A DNA stretch of 64,000 nucleotides from Nannocystis bainbridge (GCF_028368995.1 NZ_JAQNDL010000002.1:1671724-1735723); one strand, 5' to 3'; shown: positions 41,812-50,870, counted from the first letter of the stretch. Numbers and translations: made by a program. The notes: generated by a model from the letters alone, not told the origin.

Positions 41812-42792
41812 ATGCGCGTCCTCGCGGGTGACATCGGCGGCACCAAGACCTTGCTCGCGGTCCTCGATCAGCGGCCGGACGGGCGTTTCGAAGAGGTCGT
41901 GCGCCAGCGCTACGTCAGCGCCGACCACCCCGGCCTCGGGCCGATCGTGCGCGATTTCCTGGCCCGCGCCGACGTCCCCGACATCACCCGCGCCGGCTTC
42001 GGCGTCGCTGGCCCCGTCGTCGATCGGCGCAGCCGCGTCACCAACCTCCCGTGGCAGATCGACGCCGACCTGCTCGCCGCCGAGCTCGGCCTGCAATCCG
42101 TCGCGCTGATCAACGACTTCGCCGCCGTCGCGCTCGGCTTGCAGGTCCTCAGCCCCGCCGACCTCGAGGTCCTGCAGGCGGGCGAGCGCGATCCGTCGGG
42201 CCCGATCGCCCTCATCGGCGCCGGCACCGGCCTCGGCGAGGCCGTGCTCGTGCCCACCCCCGCGGGCCCGCGCTTCGTCGCCAGCGAGGGCGGGCACTGC
42301 GACCTCGCCCCGCGCAACGAGCTCGAGATCGCCTTGCTGCGCTTCCTCCTCAAGCAGCACCACCGCGTCTCCTACGAGCGGATCGTCTCCGGCCCCGGCC
42401 TCGTCACCGCCTATCAGTTCGTCGTCGCCGAGGGCCTCGCACCTGAACTTTCGGACACCCGCGAGCGCATGGCCACCGAGGACCCCGGCGCCGTCATCGG
42501 CGCGCGCGCCCTCGCCGGCGACGACCCCGCCTGCGTGCGCGCCGTCGACATCTTCCTCGACCTCTATGGCGCCGAGGCCGGCAACCTCGCGCTCAAGGTC
42601 CTGCCGACCGGCGGCCTCTTCGTCGCCGGCGGGATCGCCGGCAAGCTGCTGCCGCGGCTGCGCGACGGTCGGTTCATCACCGCCTTCACCGACAAGGGCC
42701 GCATGAGCCCCCTGCTCCGCGCCATGCACGTCGCCGTGGTCAAGAACGCCGACGTCGGCCTGCTCGGGGCCGGCCTCGCCGGGCTCGGCTGA
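41812..42792 (+). CDS. glk: Glucokinase
   Basis: Phosphorylates glucose with ATP to glucose 6-phosphate, in the cytoplasm. The 326-residue protein is of the proteobacterial Glk type: phosphate-1 motif LAGDIGGTKTLLAV, sugar-binding LINDFAAVALG, IGAGTGLGEAVL, the SEGGHCDLAPR segment with catalytic Glu/His, and GLFVAGGIAGKLLPRL at the C-terminus. ATG 41812 precedes the first strand directly. The membrane-protein gene downstream is 5 bp away, so the two are co-transcribed. A decayed palindromic unit lies near 42444. Confidence 0.95.
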   Translation: MRVLAGDIGGTKTLLAVLDQRPDGRFEEVVRQRYVSADHPGLGPIVRDFLARADVPDITRAGFGVAGPVVDRRSRVTNLPWQIDADLLAAELGLQSVALINDFAAVALGLQVLSPADLEVLQAGERDPSGPIALIGAGTGLGEAVLVPTPAGPRFVASEGGHCDLAPRNELEIALLRFLLKQHHRVSYERIVSGPGLVTAYQFVVAEGLAPELSDTRERMATEDPGAVIGARALAGDDPACVRAVDIFLDLYGAEAGNLALKVLPTGGLFVAGGIAGKLLPRLRDGRFITAFTDKGRMSPLLRAMHVAVVKNADVGLLGAGLAGLG

Positions 42793-42797
42793 CAGCC

Positions 42798-43319
42798 ATG
42801 TCCGCGCGCGTCGACGCTCTGATCGCCGGCTACCGGCATGAGGTCCGGAACCGCTGGCTGCTCACCTGGGCCAGCCGCCTGATCTCGCTGTTCCTCTGCG
42901 GCCTCTACGTCTACCTGCTGATGGTCCTCGGCCGCGACGACCCGTTCTACATCAGCCTCAACCTGGTCGGCTTCGTCACCGGCCTGTCCGGCATCGTCAT
43001 CCTCTTCTACTACGAGGTCCCCGGCGTCGTGCGGGCGCTGCACGGCCCCGACCCTGCCCTCGCCGACGACGCCTGGGAGGCCATCGAGCGCCTGCGTCCG
43101 CAGCTCATGCCGCGGCTGCTCGCCGACCTCAACCTCCCGCCGGACGAGCGCCCCGAGCTCGCCCGCACGCTCGACCGCGCCGGCGTCGTGCGCCTCACCG
43201 AAGCGCGTGCGCGCGACCGCTGGCGCACCTTCGGCCCGATCTACCTCGCGGGCTTCAGCGTGGCCCTCGCCGCCTACCTGTGGCTCGTCTTCACCTGGGT
43301 GCCCGAGACGATCCGCTGA
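42798..43319 (+). CDS. Membrane protein of unknown function
   Basis: Protein of 173 residues with about three membrane helices: two near the N-terminus (LISLFLCGLYVYLLMVLG, LVGFVTGLSGIVILFYY) and one at the C-terminus (YLAGFSVALAAYLWLVFTW). A charged cytoplasmic domain lies between. No family recognised. Directly downstream of glk (5 bp), so probably in the same operon; no direct clue ties it to sugar metabolism. Confidence 0.7.
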   Translation: MSARVDALIAGYRHEVRNRWLLTWASRLISLFLCGLYVYLLMVLGRDDPFYISLNLVGFVTGLSGIVILFYYEVPGVVRALHGPDPALADDAWEAIERLRPQLMPRLLADLNLPPDERPELARTLDRAGVVRLTEARARDRWRTFGPIYLAGFSVALAAYLWLVFTWVPETIR

Positions 43320-43323
43320 AACG

Positions 43324-43539
43324 CCTGTCTCTCTGAACATGTCCTTTTTGTGCGCCCTGACCCGCTCGCGGGGCAGTCTGGCTCCCATCGTGCGATCGGG
43401 CAGCCTGGATCGCACGAACCGCTCCCGGACACGTTTATGAACATGTCCTTCGCGGCATGTCCTTTCAGACATTCACGAAAGGACATGACTTCTAGGACAT
43501 GCCCTAAAGAACATGTCGCAACGCACCTGTCCCGCCGGC
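43324..43539. repeat. Palindromic-unit pair plus seven-unit 14-bp array
   Basis: A pair at 43324/43338 starts 4 nt after the membrane-protein stop. A seven-unit array follows at 43442, 43456, 43470, 43484, 43498, 43512 and 43526 (CATGTCC, CATGTCC, CATTCAC, CATGACT, CATGCCC, CATGTCG, CCTGTCC), all in exact 14-bp phase. It ends 37 bp beyond the recG stop on the other strand. Confidence 0.93.
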
Positions 43540-43576
43540 CTGCCTGGCCCGCGCCGCGAGCATCGCCGGGCGCCTC

Positions 43577-45667
43577 TCAGCCCGCGTCGCCGGCCTCGGG
43601 GCGCGCGTGGCTTTCGACCCGCGCGCGCAGCTCCGCGTGGCCTTGCAGCCCCGGGTCGCTCGCCAGGATCTCGCTCGCCGCCGCGCGGGCCGCCTCGAGC
43701 AGCGCCACCCCTTCGCCGGCGAGCCCCGCCCAGGCCACCCGCCCGGCCTGTCGTAGTCCGAACAGCTCGCCGGGCCCGCGCTCGGCCAGGTCGCGCTCGG
43801 CCACCGTGAAGCCGTCGTGCGTGTCGGCCAGCACCTGCAGGCGGCGCGCCGCGGCGCTGCCCGCCTCCGCCCCGGTGTGCAGCAGGCACCACGAGCTCGC
43901 CGTCCCGCGGCCGATCCTGCCGCGCAGCTGGTGCAGCTGCGACAGCCCGAAGTGCTCCGCGTGCTCGATCAGCATGAACCTGGCCTCGGGCACATCCACC
44001 CCGACCTCGATCACCGTCGTCGCTACCAGCACGTCGATCGCCCCCGCGCGGAACTTGGCCATCGCCGCCGCGCGGCGGGCCGGGTCGATCCGCCCGTGCA
44101 CCACCTCGATCCGCTTGTCCGGCAGCAGCCCACGCAGCTCCGTCGCCGCCTCGTCGACGTCGCTGGCCTCGCGCGCCCCCGCCTCGATCTGCGGGCACAC
44201 CACGAAGCCCTGCAACATGTCCCTGCGGACATGTTCTGCCAGGCGGAAGCGGGCCCGCCCGATCGGCCCCGCCATCAGCGTCGTGTCCGGCGGCCGGCGC
44301 CCCGGCGGCGCCTCGCGCAGCGTCGACACATCGAGCTCGCCGACCAGCGACAGCGCCAGCGTCCGCGGGATCGGCGTCGCCGTCAGCACCAGCAGGTGCG
44401 GCGCTCGCCCCTTGTCGCGCAGCAGCGCCCGCTGACGCACGCCGAAGCGGTGCTGCTCGTCGACCACCACCAGCCCGAGGCGGCGGAACTGCACGTCCTC
44501 GGTCAGCAGCGCGTGCGTCCCGACCACCAGCTCCGCCGCGCCCGAGGCCGCCGCCTCGACCACCGCGGCGCGCTCGCTGCGGCTCATCGAGCCCGTCAGC
44601 AGCGCCAGCCGGATCCCCGCCGCCAGGCACCACGGCCGCAGCGTCGCCGCGTGTTGTTGGGCCAGGATCTCCGTCGGCGCCATCCAGGCCGCCTGCCCGC
44701 CCGCCGCCACGATCCCCGCGCTGGCCGCGAACGCCACCAGCGTCTTGCCCGAGCCGACGTCGCCCTGCAGCAGGCGCAGCATCGGCCGCGGCCGCGACAG
44801 ATCGGCCTCGATCTCCTCGATCGCCGTCCACTGCGCCTGCGTCGGCTCGAACGGCACACACGCGCGCAGCAGCTCGCGCCGCGTGCCCTCGCCCGGCAGC
44901 AGCGTCACTGTCACCGGCAGCGCCTGCGCGACCGCGCGGCGGCGCAGCAGCGCCAGCTGGGCCACCAGCAGCTCGTCGAACAGCAGCCGCCGGTGCGCCG
45001 GCGAGCGACCGGCCTGCAGCGCCGCGATCGCCTCGACCGACAGCGCCTCGTCGGGCACGTGCAGCAGCGTCAGCGCCGGCGCGAGCGCCATCAGCCCCAG
45101 GCGCTCGCGCAGCGCGGGCGGCAGCGGATCGATCAGCGACGGCCCCAGCCGCTCGAGCGCCGCCCGACACAGCTTGGCCAGCGTCGCCTCGCCGACCCCC
45201 TCGACCTCCGGGTAACGGACCGTGATCGTCGGACCGGGCGCCTCGGGATCGCGGATCTCCGGGTGGATCAGCGCCAGCTTGCCCTTCTTGCGGCTGACGC
45301 GGCCGACCAGCAGCACGCGCTTGCCCGCCTGCGCGCGCTCGGCCAGGCCGCCGACGCGGTGGAACCACTGGCACTGCAGACCGATCTCGCGGCCGCCCTC
45401 CTCGACCACGCAATCGAGCCCGGCGAAGAAGCGGCCACGGAAGAACCGCTGCGAGAACTTGCGGATCGTCGCCACCACCGCCGCCTCGGCCCCGTCGGCC
45501 GCCTCGGCCAGCGGCGCGCGGTGGCGGCGGTCGCGGTAGCCGGTCGGGATCACGCGGGCCAGGTCGGCGAGCGTGACCAGCCCGTGGGCGGCCAGCTTGG
45601 CGGCGGTCTTGGGGCCGACGCCCGGCAGGTCGCCGAGCTCGCCGGCCTCGCTGTCGCGCGGCGGCAC
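43577..45667 (-). CDS. recG: ATP-dependent DNA helicase RecG
   Basis: Branch-migration helicase for stalled forks and recombination intermediates, 696 residues. The N-terminal wedge (OB-fold) region holds LLVGRVSRKKGKLALIHPE. Superfamily 2 motifs are intact: Walker A GDVGSGKT, motif Ia MAPTEILAQQH, DEQH, LTATPIPRTL, and the motif V/VI region ATTVIEVGVDVP ... QLHQLRGRIGRG. The C-terminal LRQAGRVAWA-type wrap is present. Palindromic units at 44216-44243 code EHVRRDMLQGF where E. coli RecG has unrelated residues of the same number. Confidence 0.96.
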   Translation of the reverse strand: MPPRDSEAGELGDLPGVGPKTAAKLAAHGLVTLADLARVIPTGYRDRRHRAPLAEAADGAEAAVVATIRKFSQRFFRGRFFAGLDCVVEEGGREIGLQCQWFHRVGGLAERAQAGKRVLLVGRVSRKKGKLALIHPEIRDPEAPGPTITVRYPEVEGVGEATLAKLCRAALERLGPSLIDPLPPALRERLGLMALAPALTLLHVPDEALSVEAIAALQAGRSPAHRRLLFDELLVAQLALLRRRAVAQALPVTVTLLPGEGTRRELLRACVPFEPTQAQWTAIEEIEADLSRPRPMLRLLQGDVGSGKTLVAFAASAGIVAAGGQAAWMAPTEILAQQHAATLRPWCLAAGIRLALLTGSMSRSERAAVVEAAASGAAELVVGTHALLTEDVQFRRLGLVVVDEQHRFGVRQRALLRDKGRAPHLLVLTATPIPRTLALSLVGELDVSTLREAPPGRRPPDTTLMAGPIGRARFRLAEHVRRDMLQGFVVCPQIEAGAREASDVDEAATELRGLLPDKRIEVVHGRIDPARRAAAMAKFRAGAIDVLVATTVIEVGVDVPEARFMLIEHAEHFGLSQLHQLRGRIGRGTASSWCLLHTGAEAGSAAARRLQVLADTHDGFTVAERDLAERGPGELFGLRQAGRVAWAGLAGEGVALLEAARAAASEILASDPGLQGHAELRARVESHARPEAGDAG
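44216..44243 (-). repeat. Palindromic-unit pair within recG
   Basis: CATGTCC at 44216 and CATGTTC at 44230, forming the hairpin ACATGTCC / GGACATGT around CTGC. Read in frame, with no change in protein length relative to E. coli RecG as far as I can align by eye. Confidence 0.75.
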
Positions 45668-45681
45668 GATGACCGATCGTT

Positions 45682-45709
45682 CAGGTCGCGAGGGACATGT
45701 CCCTCAGGT
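45682..45709. repeat. Palindromic-unit pair between recG and the RHH-like/FHA gene
   Basis: CAGGTCG (45682) and CATGTCC (45696) in 14-bp phase; GAGGGACATGTCCCTC is a 16-bp perfect palindrome. It abuts the stop of the minus-strand FHA gene. Confidence 0.75.
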
Positions 45710-46587
45710 CAGCTCGCTGGGTTCGGCGGCGTGAACGTGAACCGCAGCTCGTGGTCGCACAGGAAGTACACGCTGCCGTCGTTGACCTTGTGGTTGTCGA
45801 CGCGCTGACCCTCGAACTCGATGCCGTTGGTGCTGCCGAGGTCCTTGATGAAGTAGTCGTGACCGCGGCGGACCACCGACGCGTGGCGGCGCGAGATGTT
45901 GGCGTCCTTGATCGCCAGGTCGGAGAACTTCTGACCGCGGCCGATCACGAACTCCTCCTTGTCGATCTCGTACCACTGGCCCTCGAACAGCACGTACAGC
46001 GGGCGCGGCTTGCTGACTGGCGCCCCCGTCGGGGGCGGCAGGCGCGAGGCTGTCGGCGGACGCGGCAGCGACGGCGTCGGCTTGGCCGGGGCCGACGCGC
46101 CGAGGCTGGGTGGCGGCGCCGGCATGGCTGCCGGGGTCGGCACTGGGGTCGAGGGGGCCGTCGCCGGCTTGGGCAGCCGCGGCTGCGGCAGCGCGCTCGG
46201 GGCGCGGTTCTGGCTCGAGCTGATGCTCGCCGGCGGCGCTGCGGGGCCTGGCGGCGGCGACATCGTCGGACCCGAACCCGGGGGTCGCACACCCGGCGGA
46301 CGCGGGACCGGGGCCGCGCTGGGCAGCGGCGCGGAGCCTGGACGGGGCGCACCGGGCGGCCCGGCCTGGGCCGAGAGGGTCGCCCGTGGCGGCGTGTTGG
46401 GGCCGGACGGCGGCGCGGGCGTCATCCCCGAGGCCTCGTCCTTCTTGCCCTTGGCCGCGCCCTTGAACAGCTGTAGCAGCGCCGCCTGGACCACATCATC
46501 GGTGGCGATCCCGCGGCGTTTGGCGAGGGCCTCGACCCGGGCCCAGAGGTCATCACGACATTGGAACTGGCGCAGCGTCTTGCTCAT
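45709..46587 (-). CDS. RHH-like N-terminal region plus Pro-rich linker and C-terminal FHA domain
   Basis: Protein of 292 residues from ATG 46587. The first 45 residues (QFQCRDDLWARVEALAKRRGIATDDVVQAALLQLF) look like a small helical or ribbon-helix-helix-type module. About 150 residues of Pro/Ala/Ser-rich linker follow, then an FHA domain (about 205-292): FVIGRGQKFSDLAIKDANISRRHASV and IKDLGSTNGIEF. The protein has no enzymatic domain. A phospho-Thr sensor with an N-terminal nucleic-acid or dimerisation module is a reasonable inference. Confidence 0.8.
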   Translation of the reverse strand: MSKTLRQFQCRDDLWARVEALAKRRGIATDDVVQAALLQLFKGAAKGKKDEASGMTPAPPSGPNTPPRATLSAQAGPPGAPRPGSAPLPSAAPVPRPPGVRPPGSGPTMSPPPGPAAPPASISSSQNRAPSALPQPRLPKPATAPSTPVPTPAAMPAPPPSLGASAPAKPTPSLPRPPTASRLPPPTGAPVSKPRPLYVLFEGQWYEIDKEEFVIGRGQKFSDLAIKDANISRRHASVVRRGHDYFIKDLGSTNGIEFEGQRVDNHKVNDGSVYFLCDHELRFTFTPPNPAS

Positions 46588-46718
46588 GCACGTCCCCCAC
46601 GAGGTGCGGCCCGGTTGACGCGGGCGTGTCCTCGGTACGCCCCGGCATCCTAAGAAGTTGATGGCGCGCGGGTCAACTGCGGCCGTCGCGGTCAAACCGG
46701 GTTATCCTGCCCCCCGCG

Positions 46719-48389
46719 ATGCGCTCTCGGCGACGGACGCGACGAACCTCGGACGGACCACGAGTCCTCCGAAGCGTGCGCGAGCCCGCGCGCGAAATCG
46801 CGCAAAAGCTCCTCCGCGGCCTCCTCTTCGCCGGCATCGCCGGAGCCCCCGCGCTCGCCGGAGCCGTCCCCGGCCAGGCCCAGCGGCTCGGCGGCGCCGA
46901 GCCGCAGGGCCCTGCCAGCCGCGCGTTGACGGCCCTTCACCATAACCCGGCGATGCTCGCCGGAATGAAGGGCTTTCGCTTCCAGTTCGGCGGCGCCGGA
47001 GGCCTCGATCAGCGGTGGATCCGGCGCGAAGCCGTCATGCCCGACGGCACCCCGACCGGCGAGCTGGGCCCGAGGATCAACCTCAACAACCCGCTCGGCG
47101 GTTACTTCGTCGGCGGCAGCCTCTACTTCGAGCCGTTCGCCGTCGGGATCGGCGCCTACGATCTCGGCAGCGAGATCCACTACACCAGCGACGATCGCCT
47201 GCGCTGGCACCTCGCCCCCGAGGAAGACGGCCGGCCGCCGCTGTTTTGTCGGCGCGACGATCCCAACTGCAAGCTCAACGGCGGCGCCGCCACCCAGCGC
47301 ACCGACGTCACCATCGCCGTCGCCTGGAACATCCTCGCCAGCCTGCGGATCGGCATCGGCGTGCACCTGCCGCGGCTGCGCCAGCGGTTCTCCTACGACA
47401 ACAGCACTGTCCTGTCCGAGGACCGCGACGACGGCCCGCGCTGCAATCGCGTCGAGAACCCGCTGTGCGCCGAGCGGGTCGGCTTCAACGGTCGCACGCG
47501 GTGGTTGCCCGATCGCGACAACAGGCCGGCCGGCTTCGATGTCGCGCTCACCTTCGGCCTCGCCTTCGACCTCAGCGATCGCGTCACCATCGGCCTGCGC
47601 TACCGCACGCGTCCGCTGGTGCGCGGCGGCGAACTGACGCTCGCTGGCGACGCGCTGGTGTGCCGGCCCGACACCGCGGGCGGCACCGACTCCGACGTCC
47701 TGCCGTGCACCGTCGCCAGCCCGATCGACGCCACCGTGACCGAGCGAGCCAGCCGCGAGGCCGCGCTCGGGGCCGCCTTCGTCCTCGATCGCGGCCGCTT
47801 CTGGCACATCGACACCAACCTCTACTGGATGGACCTGTGCAACGACATCGTCGGCCGCGGCGCCGGCGTGCGGACTTGCGCCGATCCGGGCAGCCAACAG
47901 ATCAGCCTGGTCGGCCTCGATCGCAACAGCGTGCTGTTGCCCGAGAGCAACCGCTACCGCGGCTACCAGGACCTGTTCGGCTTCGACATCTACACCACCT
48001 ACCAGGCCCGCTCGAACCTCGCCGCGGTGCTCGGCGGGCACTTCTCCTCGCCCGTGGTCCGCAGGGGCGCGCGCGAGGCCGGCAACAGCGACGGCTGGCG
48101 CGCCGGCATCACCGTCGGCGTGCCGCTGCGGGTCGGATCGAGCAACCTGCAGATCGTCCCGGGCTATGGCTTCGACCTGTTCCTGCCGAGCAACACCGGT
48201 CGACCCGGCGAGTTCGATCCGGCGGCCGCGACCCGCTTCGCCGCCACCGGGGGCGACATCAACAGCGACGACGCCGCGCTCGTGCTCGCCGGTCGCGGGC
48301 GCCCGAGCAACGCCGGCCGCTACACCGGCGCGATGCACACCTTCATGCTGACCCTGCGGTGGGCCGAGCGCACGCCCGGCCGCGAATAG
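46719..48389 (+). CDS. FadL/OMPP1/TodX-family outer-membrane transporter
   Basis: Protein of 556 residues. The N-terminus (Arg-rich, then LLRGLLFAGIAGAPALAGA) is an export signal. The next segment, ASRALTALHHNPAMLAG, is the NPA-type signature of FadL-like hydrophobic-substrate porins. The remainder has alternating beta-strand patterns (VTIGLRYRTRPLVRGGEL; LNLYWMDL-type). It ends FMLTLRWAERT. Such porins import long-chain fatty acids or aromatic compounds. ATG 46719 gives a long basic n-region; a later start is possible. It is divergent from the RHH-like/FHA gene by 131 bp. Confidence 0.75.
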   Translation: MRSRRRTRRTSDGPRVLRSVREPAREIAQKLLRGLLFAGIAGAPALAGAVPGQAQRLGGAEPQGPASRALTALHHNPAMLAGMKGFRFQFGGAGGLDQRWIRREAVMPDGTPTGELGPRINLNNPLGGYFVGGSLYFEPFAVGIGAYDLGSEIHYTSDDRLRWHLAPEEDGRPPLFCRRDDPNCKLNGGAATQRTDVTIAVAWNILASLRIGIGVHLPRLRQRFSYDNSTVLSEDRDDGPRCNRVENPLCAERVGFNGRTRWLPDRDNRPAGFDVALTFGLAFDLSDRVTIGLRYRTRPLVRGGELTLAGDALVCRPDTAGGTDSDVLPCTVASPIDATVTERASREAALGAAFVLDRGRFWHIDTNLYWMDLCNDIVGRGAGVRTCADPGSQQISLVGLDRNSVLLPESNRYRGYQDLFGFDIYTTYQARSNLAAVLGGHFSSPVVRRGAREAGNSDGWRAGITVGVPLRVGSSNLQIVPGYGFDLFLPSNTGRPGEFDPAAATRFAATGGDINSDDAALVLAGRGRPSNAGRYTGAMHTFMLTLRWAERTPGRE

Positions 48390-48446
48390 CGGCTCGCGCG
48401 CCCGCGTGGGTGGCCGCGGCCCGACGGTCTGCGTACACTGGGGATC

Positions 48447-50651
48447 GTGCGCCTCAATTTGTCCGGCACCTCGCCTCTCACGGGCTGGCTCGCGCTCGTG
48501 CTCGTCGCCGCCCCGCTGTTGCCCGCCTGCGCCCGGGCCCCGCGCGGCGAGACCCAGGCCCCCGAAGCGCCCAAGTCGATCCCCGACCTCGACCACTTCG
48601 CGCTCGCGCTCAACCAGTTCGCGCTGCTGCCCGAGAACAGCCCCAAGCGCGCCGAGTTCCGCCGCGTCCTGCTCGACTTCCTGGTCCGCTACATCGACAA
48701 GACCCTCGACGATCAGCGCCCCGAGGAGGCCGTCGAGGCGCTGCAGTTCGCGGCCGGGCTGTGGCGCCCGAGTGAGCTCCGCGGCGCCCGCCAGATCGAG
48801 CCCGGTCTGTGCGCCGTGGCCCACCGGCTCTACGTCGCCGCCGCCCGCCGCGGCAACGAGTCGCCGGCGCTGTTCGCCGCCGCGATCGAGCAGCAGTTCG
48901 GCGACGACGCCGTGCGCAAGCGGGCGATCGCCAGCTGGACCGAGATCGAGGGCTGGGTCGTGCGCAACAGCCCCTTCTCCGAGGAGCCGGTGCTGCGCCA
49001 CGAGGAGCTCGAGGAGTCGCTCGAGGAGATCGCCGCCGACTTCCCGGCCCCGTTCGTGGTCCAGCGCCTGACCGACCTCTACGTCGCCCGCTACGAGGCC
49101 GCGATCGAGGTCGCCAGCAGCAGCGAGAACCTCGAGCTCGGGCTCGCCGCGCGTCACCGGGCCGAGGTCACCGGCTACCTCGTCACCCGCCTCTACCTGC
49201 GCGCCGACGACTTCGACGGCGCCGGCCAGGCGCTCGCGCGCGTCGAGCTCGACATGCCGACGCGCAAGCTGATCGAGTACCTCGACAGCGCCCGCAACGC
49301 CAAGAAGAGCGCGCGCCCGCTGCTCGAGCTGGCGCGCCAGTTCTTGCCCGACGACGCGGACATGTCGGAGCGGATCCCGCCGGCGTTCCTGACCCAGGGC
49401 TGGGGCATCGTCGAGAACCTGGCGCGACGGGCCGTGCAGCGGTTCCCCGACGATCCGTTCGCGCACCTGCTGCTGGCCCGCGCGCTGCGCAAGGCCGGCC
49501 TCGTCGACGCCGCGATCGCCCACCTGCGGCGCACCGTCGAGCTCAAGGAGGACATCTTCGACGCCTGGCAAGACCTCGCCTCGATGCAGCAGACCAGCCT
49601 CGAGCGGATCGCCGCGATCGACCTCGACGCCGCGCTCGCGCGCATGCCCCAGCTCGAGAAGTTCCACGCCCGCGCGGTCGAGCTGTGGCGCGATCGGCCG
49701 ATCCGTCCCGGCCTCGCCGAGGCCCAGTACACCCTCGCCGAGGCGCTCTACGAGCAAGGCAGCGTCGACCGGGCCAAGGACCTGTTGCAGCGCAGCGTCC
49801 GCGGCGAGCCGCAGCCGGCCGCGCTCGACCTGCTCGGCACCATCGAGCTCAAGGACGGCAAGGTCGCCGAGGCCCGCCGCCACTATGAGACCCTGCTCGG
49901 CCTGCCGTTCGACAACCAGCTGCTGCGCCTGCGCTGGGAGACGCAGGGCCGGGCCCAGCTGGCCGCGATCGCCCGCCGCGAGGGCAAGCTCGACGAGGCC
50001 AAGCAGGAGATGCAGACGGCTCTGCGCCAGCTCAACAAGCTGATCGCGTTCCCCAGCATCCCGCCGGGCGAGCGGGCCTCGCGGCTCATCGATCGCGGCA
50101 AGCTGCTGTTCCACATGGGGGACGTCGAGCAGGCGGTGGCCGACTTCCGCCAGGCCCGCGACAGCGCCGACGGCCGCGCCGAGGCCTACGCGGAGCCGAT
50201 GATCTTCCTCGTCAGCCACGGCTACTACGAGGAGGCGCTGGCGATCTTCCGCGCCGCGGCGCCGCGCGAGGACCTGCGCGGCAGCCTCAAGCTGTACTTC
50301 GCGCTGTGGCTGCACGAGATGGCGCTGCGCCAGGGCCGGCCGCAGGACCCGGGCGTGCTGGCGTTCCTCGCGGCCTACAAGGGCGAGCGCTGGCCGACCC
50401 GCCTGGCCGAGCACGCCCAGGGCAAGCTCAGCTTCGACGACCTGCTGCGCGGCGCGTCCGACTCGGGCGAGCAGGCAGAGGCCTACTTCTACGAGGCGCT
50501 CCGCCGCTGGCGCAGCGGCAACGCGGCCAGCGCGAAGGAGCTGATGCGCAAGGTCGTGGGCACCCGCCGCATGGCGTTCTTCGAGTACGACATGGCCCAG
50601 AGCTACCTCGAGTGGGACGACCTGCCGGCCAAGGCCCGTCCGCCGCGTTGA
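48447..50651 (+). CDS. TPR-repeat lipoprotein
   Basis: Protein of 734 residues from GTG 48447. The signal peptide ends in LLPACA (lipobox). The rest is helical with several TPR-like repeats: PFAHLLLARALRKAGLVDAAIAHLRRTVEL, AEAQYTLAEALYEQGSVDRAKDLLQ, ALDLLGTIELKDGKVAEARRHYETLL and FHMGDVEQAVADFRQA. It probably scaffolds an envelope complex. It sits 57 bp after the FadL-like gene and may be co-transcribed with it. A lone GGACATGTC core at 49358 codes ADMSER. Confidence 0.78.
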   Translation: MRLNLSGTSPLTGWLALVLVAAPLLPACARAPRGETQAPEAPKSIPDLDHFALALNQFALLPENSPKRAEFRRVLLDFLVRYIDKTLDDQRPEEAVEALQFAAGLWRPSELRGARQIEPGLCAVAHRLYVAAARRGNESPALFAAAIEQQFGDDAVRKRAIASWTEIEGWVVRNSPFSEEPVLRHEELEESLEEIAADFPAPFVVQRLTDLYVARYEAAIEVASSSENLELGLAARHRAEVTGYLVTRLYLRADDFDGAGQALARVELDMPTRKLIEYLDSARNAKKSARPLLELARQFLPDDADMSERIPPAFLTQGWGIVENLARRAVQRFPDDPFAHLLLARALRKAGLVDAAIAHLRRTVELKEDIFDAWQDLASMQQTSLERIAAIDLDAALARMPQLEKFHARAVELWRDRPIRPGLAEAQYTLAEALYEQGSVDRAKDLLQRSVRGEPQPAALDLLGTIELKDGKVAEARRHYETLLGLPFDNQLLRLRWETQGRAQLAAIARREGKLDEAKQEMQTALRQLNKLIAFPSIPPGERASRLIDRGKLLFHMGDVEQAVADFRQARDSADGRAEAYAEPMIFLVSHGYYEEALAIFRAAAPREDLRGSLKLYFALWLHEMALRQGRPQDPGVLAFLAAYKGERWPTRLAEHAQGKLSFDDLLRGASDSGEQAEAYFYEALRRWRSGNAASAKELMRKVVGTRRMAFFEYDMAQSYLEWDDLPAKARPPR

Positions 50652-50749
50652 TCTGTCCTGCGGGACATGTCCCGCAGGACATGTCCGCACGAGCAGGTCT
50701 ACCTGGACATGTCCCGAAGAGCATGCTCACAAGGACATGCTCTCTGAGC
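50652..50749 (+). repeat. Seven-unit 14-bp palindromic array starting at the base after a stop codon
   Basis: Units begin at 50652, 50666, 50680, 50694, 50708, 50722 and 50736 (TCTGTCC, CATGTCC, CATGTCC, CAGGTCT, CATGTCC, CATGCTC, CATGCTC). The first base directly follows the TGA of the TPR lipoprotein gene. Confidence 0.94.
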
Positions 50750-50870
50750 TCCTCGAGCTCGAGGATCGTCGCGCTTGCCCCGTGCTCGGGGCAGGTCGCC
50801 CTACCCTTCGCGCCGTACGACACCGAGGCCGCGCTGGCCTCCGCCTCGCCGGCGCCCGGGGTCGCCGACC

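Noticed and set aside
43442..43539. The regular array could be read as a CRISPR
   Set aside because: Units are 14 bp with 4-nt spacers and variable cores; there are no 25-40-bp repeats with unique spacers and no cas genes.
50652..50749. GGACATGTCC matches the eukaryotic p53 half-site consensus RRRCWWGYYY
   Set aside because: No p53-like protein exists in bacteria; the match follows from the short palindrome and has no biological meaning here.
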